Source: Desulfurivibrio sp044068515 (GTDB lineage Bacteria > Desulfobacterota > Desulfobulbia > Desulfobulbales > Desulfurivibrionaceae). Taken from it: DNA of 5,341 nucleotides. The notes below the pieces were generated by a model. It did no database searches. It was not told the DNA's origin and was given only the letters and a program-made list of their open reading frames with translations. This document shows, in pieces, positions 1-5,341 of the stretch; the first letter of the stretch is position 1; every line of letters starts with the position of its first letter. The position numbers and the translations under genes were made by a program. The DNA is taken from assembly GCF_044068515.1 (NCBI RefSeq), contig NZ_JBIPKI010000075.1, forward strand, positions 1-5,341, read 5' to 3'.

Positions 1-176
1 CAAGGATTTGTCGGTCGCAAGTTCTTGCTTTCACCACCGCCGGCGCGGCCATCGCCGCCGGGGCCGATTACCTGGTGGTGGGCCGGCCGATCCGCACCGC
101 CGCCGATCCTCTCGCCATGGTGGCGGCTTTGCAGCAGGAAATCGCGACAGCTTTGGGGCAAAAAGGGAGCAACTAA
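1..176 (+). CDS. pyrF: Orotidine 5'-phosphate decarboxylase, C-terminal fragment (gene enters from the left edge)
   Basis: Whole codons begin at base 3 and the stop is TAA at 174-176, giving 57 residues of C-terminus. The stretch GADYLVVGRPI followed by the TAADP segment matches the end of the OMP decarboxylase barrel, where the Gly-Arg-Pro turn holds the phosphate of the substrate (family knowledge). The enzyme converts OMP to UMP in the last step of de novo pyrimidine synthesis, in the cytoplasm. The fragment ends in a short helix (AALQQEIATAL) and a polar tail, as expected for a true C-terminus. One oddity: the Asp-Gln motif usually found about a dozen residues before the conserved AGADY is not clear; the frame reads RICRSQVLAFTT there. 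This may be divergence or a frame problem near the window edge. It is convergent with the minus-strand genes. Identity is fairly sure; integrity of the first 15 residues is not. Confidence 0.8.
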   Translation, partial: RICRSQVLAFTTAGAAIAAGADYLVVGRPIRTAADPLAMVAALQQEIATALGQKGSN

Positions 177-209
177 AGGTAATCGGCAAAAATTCCGGCT
201 GAAAAGTAA

Positions 210-238
210 ACCACAGAGAGCACAGAGGACACAGAGAT
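210..238 (+). repeat. CACAGAG triplet repeat, left copy
   Basis: After a leading AC come three 9-base units with the core CACAGAG: 212-220 (ending AG), 221-229 (ending GA) and 230-238 (ending AT). An inverted copy lies at 395-423; 24 of the 29 positions agree after reverse complementing. I recall similar CACAGAG intergenic repeats in other bacterial genomes, but cannot search here. The repeat begins about 33 bases after the pyrF stop, so it would be part of the pyrF 3' untranslated region. Confidence 0.8.
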
Positions 239-301
239 AATTTGGCCAGTTTTGCCGAATATCACCAAACTTAATTGACCGGCAGCAGCGGAATAACTTC
301 T

Positions 302-338
302 TAAAATATTAAGAGGACTTTCGGTAAAAAAATCCTCT
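302..338 (-). terminator. Probable intrinsic terminator for the minus-strand operon
   Basis: On the minus strand, AGAGGA (338-333) pairs with TCCTCT (317-312). The stem extends inward through one G·U pair (332/318) and three U-A pairs to about 10 bp, with a loop of about 7 bases. The sequence that follows (311-302) reads TTAATATTTT, a moderately U-rich tail. The 332/318 pair is a wobble only on the minus strand and a C·A mismatch on the plus strand, which favours the minus reading. It lies about 180 bases past the stop of the GlcD-type gene. Confidence 0.55.
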
Positions 339-372
339 GCGCTGGCATTTATTGCCGGTGCTCATTTTTTTT
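339..372 (+). terminator. Intrinsic terminator for pyrF
   Basis: GCGCTGGCA (339-347) and TGCCGGTGC (353-361) form a 9-bp stem with two G·U pairs (341/359 and 343/357) and a 5-base loop TTTAT. After TCA comes a run of eight T (365-372). Both wobble pairs become A·C mismatches on the other strand, so the structure is best in the plus direction, that of pyrF, whose stop is about 162 bases upstream. Confidence 0.75.
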
Positions 373-394
373 CCACCAGCTTTTCGCCCCTGAC

Positions 395-423
395 TTCTCT
401 GTGCTCTCTGTGTCCTCTGTGGT
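395..423 (-). repeat. CACAGAG triplet repeat, right copy (inverted)
   Basis: Read on the minus strand this is ACCACAGAG followed by two more CACAGAG units. Units occupy 413-421, 404-412 and 395-403 on the plus strand. Compared with the left copy, the two-base unit ends appear in swapped order (GA then AG instead of AG then GA), which accounts for four of the five mismatches. The 156 bases between the copies hold both terminator hairpins. Confidence 0.8.
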
Positions 424-519
424 AAATTTTTTTTTAAAAACTTTGTTCAAGCCCCCAACAGTTTAACCAACCGTTAATCCAACCTTTTTGCGTAAATTAA
501 GTAACAAGCGGCTCGGCCT

Positions 520-1929
520 TCAAGCCGGCGGGAAGATCTTGCCGGGATTGAGGATGTTGGCCGGGTCGAAGACCTTTTTCAGCTTGCGCATCAACTCCAG
601 GGCCGCCGGCTCCACTTCGGCGGCGATGGCCCCCGCCTTGCTGATCCCCACCCCGTGCTCGCCCGAGAGGGTACCGCCCAGTTCCAGCACCCTCCTTTGA
701 ATGGCCTCCCGGGCGGCGGCCGCCGCCCGGCGTTCGCCGTCGTTTTCCCGATCCAGCATGATATTGACGTGAATATTGCCGTCGCCGGCATGGCCGAAGG
801 TGAAGATCGGCAGGCCGGTGGCGGCGGCCAGCTCTTCGGTGGCGGCCACCAGCTCGGGAATCCGGCTGCGGGGCACCACCACGTCGTCGCTGCTTTTGTG
901 GGGGCGGAGTTGGAAGGCGGCAGGCGAGATAGCCCGGCGGGCCGCCCAGAGCTGCTCCGCCTCGGCCGGCGAGGCGGCCCGGCGCAGAATGACCCCCGGC
1001 TGGGTGGCGATGAATTCCTCCAGGCGGCGGCCCTGGGCGGCGATTTCCGCCTCGTCGCCGGCGAATTCCAGCAGGAGCAGGGCCGCGGCGGGAGCGGTAC
1101 GCAGGTCGGCGGGGAGGCGGTCGGCCACCAGGGCCAGGGCGGTGCGGTCCAGGTATTCCAGGGTCGAAGGGGTCAGGCGGCGGAGGATGGCGCTGACCAG
1201 GGCGGTGGCCCGGGCCAGATCGGGGCAGAGCAGCAGCAGGGTGCTTTTGGCCGGGGGCAGGGGAATCAGGCGCAGGGTGATTTCGCTGATCACCGCCAGG
1301 GTGCCTTCGGAGCCCACCAGCAGGCGGGTCAGGTCGTAGCCCACCACCCCTTTGGCGGTCCGGACCCCGGTGCGGATGATCTCACCGCTGGCCAGCACCG
1401 CTTCCAGGCCCAGGACATAGTCGCGGGTGACCCCGTACTTGACGGCGGCCGGCCCGCCGGCCCCGCAGGCGACGTTGCCCCCGAGGGTGCAGAAGGCCCG
1501 GCTGGCCGGATCCGGCGGGTAGTAAAGGCCGTGGCGGGCGACCTCGGCCTGCAGGTCGGCGGTGATCACCCCCGGCTGGACCACGGCGATCTGGTTGTCC
1601 GGGTCGATGGCGATGATCCGGTTGAGCCGGGCCAGGGCCAGGATAATACCGCCCTGGACGGCCAGGGCGCCGCCGCACATGCCGGTGCCGGCCCCCCGGG
1701 GAATCACCGGGGTTTGGCTCGCGCCGGCCAGGCGCAGGATGGCGGCAATCTCAGCGCTGCTTTGGGGAAAAACCACCGCGGCGGGGGGATAATCCTGGCC
1801 GGAACCGTCGTAGGCGTAGGTCAGCAGCTCCTCGGGGGCGGCGGCGACCCGGTCGGCGCCGAGCAGTTCGCGCAGGCGGCGGAGCAGCTCGGCGCCTTTG
1901 GCGCCATCTCCGGCGGGATATTCAGTCAT
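520..1929 (-). CDS. glcD: FAD-linked 2-hydroxyacid dehydrogenase, GlcD family (glycolate oxidase subunit / D-lactate dehydrogenase type)
   Basis: 469 residues, the normal length for GlcD-type flavoproteins. The N-terminal half is a PCMH-type FAD domain: PRGAGTGMCGG (about residues 77-87) is the pyrophosphate-binding loop, LGGNVACGAGG follows near 150, and GYDLTRLLVGSEGTLAVISE is the second FAD-contact region. The C-terminal half is the oxidase cap, with FGHAGDGNIHVNI (about 378-390), SGEHGVG (about 422-428) and the terminal FDPANILNPGKIF. The His residues in these motifs belong to the active site or metal site in this family. Such enzymes oxidise glycolate, D-lactate or a related D-2-hydroxyacid and pass electrons to the respiratory chain, often through a GlcF Fe-S partner. 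No GlcF is in the window, so the substrate is open. The ATG at 1929 is preferred because GGTGG lies 5 bases upstream; a GTG at 1938 would add three residues and has no clear ribosome site. It starts about 61 bp after the RapZ-domain gene on the same strand and may share its transcript. The symbol denotes family only. Confidence 0.85.
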   Translation of the reverse strand: MTEYPAGDGAKGAELLRRLRELLGADRVAAAPEELLTYAYDGSGQDYPPAAVVFPQSSAEIAAILRLAGASQTPVIPRGAGTGMCGGALAVQGGIILALARLNRIIAIDPDNQIAVVQPGVITADLQAEVARHGLYYPPDPASRAFCTLGGNVACGAGGPAAVKYGVTRDYVLGLEAVLASGEIIRTGVRTAKGVVGYDLTRLLVGSEGTLAVISEITLRLIPLPPAKSTLLLLCPDLARATALVSAILRRLTPSTLEYLDRTALALVADRLPADLRTAPAAALLLLEFAGDEAEIAAQGRRLEEFIATQPGVILRRAASPAEAEQLWAARRAISPAAFQLRPHKSSDDVVVPRSRIPELVAATEELAAATGLPIFTFGHAGDGNIHVNIMLDRENDGERRAAAAAREAIQRRVLELGGTLSGEHGVGISKAGAIAAEVEPAALELMRKLKKVFDPANILNPGKIFPPA

Positions 1930-1990
1930 CAGGCCCACCCATTCAAGAAAGTTCAGGTTTGTTGCAAGGGAAACGACCAGCCGGAGCCGG

Positions 1991-2419
1991 TTATTCCCGA
2001 TCGATATCGCGGTGTTCGAGGTTGACCGGCGCGGTGGCGGCCAGGGCTTCGGCCAGGGCCTGGGCCACGGCCGGGGAACGGTGGCGACCGCCGGTGCAGC
2101 CCACGGCCACGGTCAGGGATGGCCGCCGGGCCGCCCGGGCTTCAGCCAGGATGAACTGAAGCAGTTCCAGGTGCAGGGCGAGAAAGCGGGCCCCGGTGGG
2201 ATTGGCGAGGACAAAGGCGGCGATCTCGGCCTCGAGACCGTGGCGGGGGCGCAGTTCCTCAACCCAGTAGGGATTGGGCAGCACCCGGGCGTCGAAAACC
2301 AGGTCGGCGGCCGGCGGCGGCCCGTATTTGTGGCCGAAGCTGAGCAGGTTGAGATGCAGGGTCTCAGTGGGCCCGGCATCTTGCGGCAAGCGGTGATTTT
2401 CGTTCTTGGGCTCATTCAT
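1991..2419 (-). CDS. Stand-alone RapZ C-terminal domain protein
   Basis: 142 residues, about half the length of classical RapZ (about 284). It matches only the C-terminal domain: LLSFGHKYGPPPAADLVFDA (residues 25-44), RVLPNPYW (45-52), LRPRHGLE (56-63) and GCTGGRHRS (107-115). In E. coli this domain carries the glucosamine-6-phosphate site and binds the small RNAs GlmY and GlmZ, while the N-terminal half is a P-loop ATPase-like domain (family knowledge). No Walker A motif is encoded upstream: the frame can be opened to 2614, but that stretch is a Pro/Trp/Ser-rich shadow of ptsN. The ATG at 2419 overlaps the ptsN end by 8 bp (ATGAATGA), so translational coupling is likely; no strong ribosome site is seen. 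A role as a GlcN6P or nucleotide sensor, or an RNA-binding adaptor, is inference. The conserved Cys, His and Arg residues and the absence of breaks argue that it is functional and not a remnant. Confidence 0.88.
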   Translation of the reverse strand: MNEPKNENHRLPQDAGPTETLHLNLLSFGHKYGPPPAADLVFDARVLPNPYWVEELRPRHGLEAEIAAFVLANPTGARFLALHLELLQFILAEARAARRPSLTVAVGCTGGRHRSPAVAQALAEALAATAPVNLEHRDIDRE

Positions 2420-2879
2420 AACTTGCGCCCGCTTCGCCGCGGAGGCTGGCCGCCAGTTCTTCCCGGCTTTCGGCCTGGAGCAGCCGGGCCCGGACCTGGG
2501 AATCCCGGAGAAAGCGGGCCAGTTCGGCCAGGCGGCTGAGGTAGGTGGCGGCGGCGGCGCTGGGGGCCAGGAGCAGGAAGAAAAGATGGATCGGCCGCCC
2601 GTCCGGGGCGGCAAACGGCACCCCCTTGGAGCTGCGGCCCAACACCACCAGCACCTCTGCCAAACCCGGCACCTTGCCGTGGGGAATGGCGACCCCGTCG
2701 CCGATGCCGGTGGAGCCCAGCTCCTCCCGGGCCTCGAGAATCGCGCTCAACTGGTCCGGGTCCAGGTGGGGGGCCTGCTCCACGGCCGCCGCCGCCAGTT
2801 CCCGCAGGGCCTCCTTCTTGGTGGTGGCGCTCAGTTCGGGAATTATCAGAACCCCCTCAGCATCATTAATCGCATTCAT
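2412..2879 (-). CDS. ptsN: Nitrogen-PTS EIIA component (EIIA-Ntr)
   Basis: 155 residues, typical of EIIA-Ntr. The segment LGSTGIGDGVAIPHGKVPGL (54-73) contains the phosphoacceptor His67 in the usual IPHG setting. AILEAREELGSTGIG before it, and the hydrophobic IHLFFLLLAP strand (about residues 96-105) after it, are also family features. EIIA-Ntr receives phosphate from NPr in the nitrogen PTS and regulates targets such as potassium transport and stress responses through its phosphorylation state; it transports no sugar itself. Neither PtsP nor NPr is in the window. An in-frame TAA lies directly before the ATG, so this is the only possible upstream limit. The nearest ribosome-site-like sequence (AAGGA, minus strand, 2900-2896) is 16 bases from the start, too far for normal use. 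The gene follows rpoN after a 146-bp gap that holds a large palindrome, and overlaps the RapZ-domain gene by 8 bp. Confidence 0.93.
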   Translation of the reverse strand: MNAINDAEGVLIIPELSATTKKEALRELAAAAVEQAPHLDPDQLSAILEAREELGSTGIGDGVAIPHGKVPGLAEVLVVLGRSSKGVPFAAPDGRPIHLFFLLLAPSAAAATYLSRLAELARFLRDSQVRARLLQAESREELAASLRGEAGASYE

Positions 2880-2915
2880 TTAAGTAATCTAATCATCCTT
2901 GAAGTTGATAAGGGC

Positions 2916-3024
2916 GGAAAACATTCAGCAGTGCCGCAGATTGGGGCAAGCGGGCCGGCGCAGCATAGTTGGCTATGCAAGCCGGACCGATCGCCCCAAA
3001 ATGTGGTGCTGCTGAAAGTTTTCC
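2916..3024. repeat. Large imperfect palindrome between rpoN and ptsN
   Basis: Arms 2916-2968 and 2973-3024 are reverse complements over most of their length, with a 4-base loop TTGG (2969-2972). I count about 41 Watson-Crick pairs plus three G·T pairs on the plus strand. The outer ends are GGAAAAC and GTTTTCC; the inner end is GCATAG / CTATGC. Internal mismatches cluster near 2939-2940, 2948-2954 and 2960-2962. It begins one base after the rpoN stop codon and ends 36 bases before the ptsN start. It could act as an mRNA stabilising or attenuating hairpin inside the operon, or be a copy of a REP- or MITE-like repeat; no U-run follows it on the minus strand, so it is not a classical terminator. 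Confidence 0.85.
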
Positions 3025-3025
3025 A

Positions 3026-4519
<1,494 letters not shown>

Positions 4520-4528
4520 CTCGGATCG

Positions 4529-5275
4529 TTAAAGGGTAAAGTTTTCGCCCAGGTACAGCTGGCGGGCGTCGGGGCAGCGAATGATATCCTCGGCGGTGCC
4601 GCTGGTCAAGATCCGGCCGTGGTTGACGATATAGGCCCGGTCGCAGACCTTGAGGGTTTCGCGGACATTGTGGTCCGAAATCAAGACCCCCAGGCCGCGC
4701 CTTTTCAGCTCCCGGATGATCTGCTGGAGGTCGGCCACGGACAGGGGATCGATGCCGGCGAAGGGTTCGTCCAGGAGGATAAAGCGGGGTTCCATGGCCA
4801 GGGCCCGCATGATTTCAACCCGCCGCCGCTCGCCGCCGGAGAGGGAGTGGGCCGGGTTGGCGGCCAGATAACCGAGGCGCAGTTCTTCCAGCAGGGTGTC
4901 GATGCGCTGCTTGATCTCATCCTTGCCCAGGCCCAGGGGCTCCAGGACGATCCGGACGTTTTCGGCGACGCTGAGTTTTTTGAAGACCGAAGGTTCCTGG
5001 GGCAGGTAGGAAAGTCCCTTGCGGGCCCGGCGATGGATGGGCAGGGCGGTGATGTCCTCCCCGTCCAGCAGGATCCGGCCGGCGTCGGGCCGGATAAAGC
5101 CGGCGATACTGTAAAAAGTGGTGGTCTTGCCCGCCCCGTTGGGGCCGAGCAGGCCCACCACCGAGCCGGTTTCCACCGTCAGGCTGATGCCGTCCACCAC
5201 TCGTCGCTTGCGGTATTGCTTGACGATGTTTTCGGTGGCCAGGGTTACCGGGGGGGCTGTTATGGCCGCAATCAT
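4529..5275 (-). CDS. lptB: LPS export ABC transporter ATPase
   Basis: 248 residues, about 7 longer than E. coli LptB because of an extended N-terminus (MIAAITAPPV). Walker A is GPNGAGKTT (44-52), the Q-loop is LPQEPSVF (91-98), the ABC signature is LSGGERRR (145-152), Walker B is FILLDEP (165-171) with the D-loop AGIDP, and the switch His is in SDHNVRETL (200-208). The LPQEPSVFKKLSV region and the C-terminal ARQLYLGENF are typical of LptB and separate it from branched-chain amino-acid ATPases of the same fold. LptB dimers power LptFG to extract lipopolysaccharide from the inner membrane and push it along the LptC-LptA bridge. The ATG at 5275 overlaps the stop of the upstream gene (ATGA) and has GGAG 5 bases upstream. 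Presence of LptB implies an LPS-bearing outer membrane. Confidence 0.97.
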   Translation of the reverse strand: MIAAITAPPVTLATENIVKQYRKRRVVDGISLTVETGSVVGLLGPNGAGKTTTFYSIAGFIRPDAGRILLDGEDITALPIHRRARKGLSYLPQEPSVFKKLSVAENVRIVLEPLGLGKDEIKQRIDTLLEELRLGYLAANPAHSLSGGERRRVEIMRALAMEPRFILLDEPFAGIDPLSVADLQQIIRELKRRGLGVLISDHNVRETLKVCDRAYIVNHGRILTSGTAEDIIRCPDARQLYLGENFTL

Positions 5276-5341
5276 GGGGTCTCCGGGCCTGGAGCTGGTC
5301 CCGGCTGCTCGTCGGTCGGCTCCGGCGGGCCGGGCTCGGCA
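5272..5341 (-). CDS. C-terminal end of the gene upstream of lptB; lptA by position
   Basis: The open frame runs from base 5340 to a TGA at 5272-5274 and encodes 22 residues: a Pro/Glu/Gly-rich tail beginning AEPGPPEPTDEQ and ending PGPETP. The TGA overlaps the lptB ATG by 4 bp. No conserved domain is visible in this piece. lptA, the periplasmic LPS-bridge protein, usually sits immediately before lptB, so that identity is inferred from position only. A low-complexity tail is compatible with a secreted OstA-type protein but proves nothing. Confidence 0.55.
   Translation of the reverse strand, partial: AEPGPPEPTDEQPGPAPGPETP
5281..5284 (-). promoter_or_regulatory. Ribosome binding site of lptB
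   Basis: GGAG on the minus strand, followed by the 5-base spacer ACCCC and the ATG at 5275. It lies inside the coding end of the upstream gene. It is the clearest ribosome site in the minus-strand operon and settles the lptB start. Confidence 0.7.

Larger units (their letters stand above)
177..519. other. Convergent intergenic region without a gene
   Basis: This 343-bp stretch lies between the stop of pyrF (plus strand) and the stop of the GlcD-type gene (minus strand). It is much more AT-rich than the flanking genes. It contains an inverted pair of CACAGAG triplet repeats (210-238 and 395-423), two abutting terminator-like hairpins (about 302-338 and 339-372), and a T9-A5 run at 427-440. 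I see no believable coding region and no RNA gene in it. Confidence 0.8.

Noticed and set aside
210..423. CACAGAG units as a CRISPR-like array
   Set aside because: The units are 9 bases with no spacers between them, and the two copies are inverted. There are no cas genes.
655..2025. 456-codon plus-strand open frame opposite the GlcD-type gene
   Set aside because: It is very rich in Gly, Gln and Ala, with no recognisable motif, and lies exactly antisense to a gene with clear family motifs. Such frames arise from high-GC codon use.
1898..2539. 213-codon plus-strand open frame opposite the RapZ-domain gene
   Set aside because: It is a Gly/Gln/Pro-rich shadow frame without motifs, antisense to conserved RapZ sequence.
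2420..2614. Upstream extension of the RapZ-domain frame as a possible N-terminal domain
   Set aside because: The translation there is a Pro/Ser/Trp-rich shadow of ptsN and has no Walker A motif. The start at 2419 fits the operon overlap.
2916..3024. Palindrome as an intrinsic terminator after rpoN
   Set aside because: On the transcribed strand the sequence after it is CGCCCTTATCAAC, without a U-run, and ptsN follows within 36 bases.
2880..3025. Sigma-54 (-24/-12) promoter for autoregulation of ptsN
   Set aside because: No GG and GC pair with the required 10-base spacing in a TGGCA / TTGC context was found on the minus strand.

Overview
The window looks like high-GC chromosomal DNA from a Gram-negative bacterium. 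It holds an LPS-export gene followed by a sigma-54/nitrogen-PTS block. The gene order lptB-rpoN-ptsN-rapZ, the GlcD-type flavoprotein and the CACAGAG-type intergenic repeats would fit a member of the former Deltaproteobacteria (Desulfobacterota). That placement is inference from gene content, not a database match.

Layout, left to right. The plus-strand 3' end of a probable pyrF (orotidine 5'-phosphate decarboxylase) stops at 176. A 343-bp convergent intergenic region (177-519) follows. It holds two abutting hairpins, each best paired on a different strand, flanked by an inverted pair of three-unit CACAGAG repeats. Everything to the right is on the minus strand and reads leftwards. In order of transcription it is: the last 22 codons of an unidentified gene (lptA by position) overlapping lptB by 4 bp; lptB (LPS-transport ATPase); rpoN 9 bp later (sigma-54); a gap of about 146 bp filled mostly by a 109-nt imperfect palindrome; ptsN (EIIA-Ntr); a short gene overlapping ptsN by 8 bp that encodes only the C-terminal domain of RapZ; and, after a gap of about 61 bp, a GlcD-type FAD-linked 2-hydroxyacid dehydrogenase.

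How the genes relate. lptA/lptB belong to the LPS transport machine. rpoN supplies the alternative sigma factor, ptsN is the phosphorylatable regulator of the nitrogen PTS, and RapZ in enterobacteria links glucosamine-6-phosphate level to small-RNA control of amino-sugar synthesis, so the block ties envelope synthesis to carbon and nitrogen status. The familiar rpoN-hpf-ptsN-rapZ order is altered in two ways. hpf is missing, with a large palindrome in its place, and RapZ lacks its N-terminal P-loop domain. These two points, and the symmetrical repeat/terminator region, are the most interesting things here. I found no tRNA, rRNA, CRISPR array, transposase or clear phage gene.
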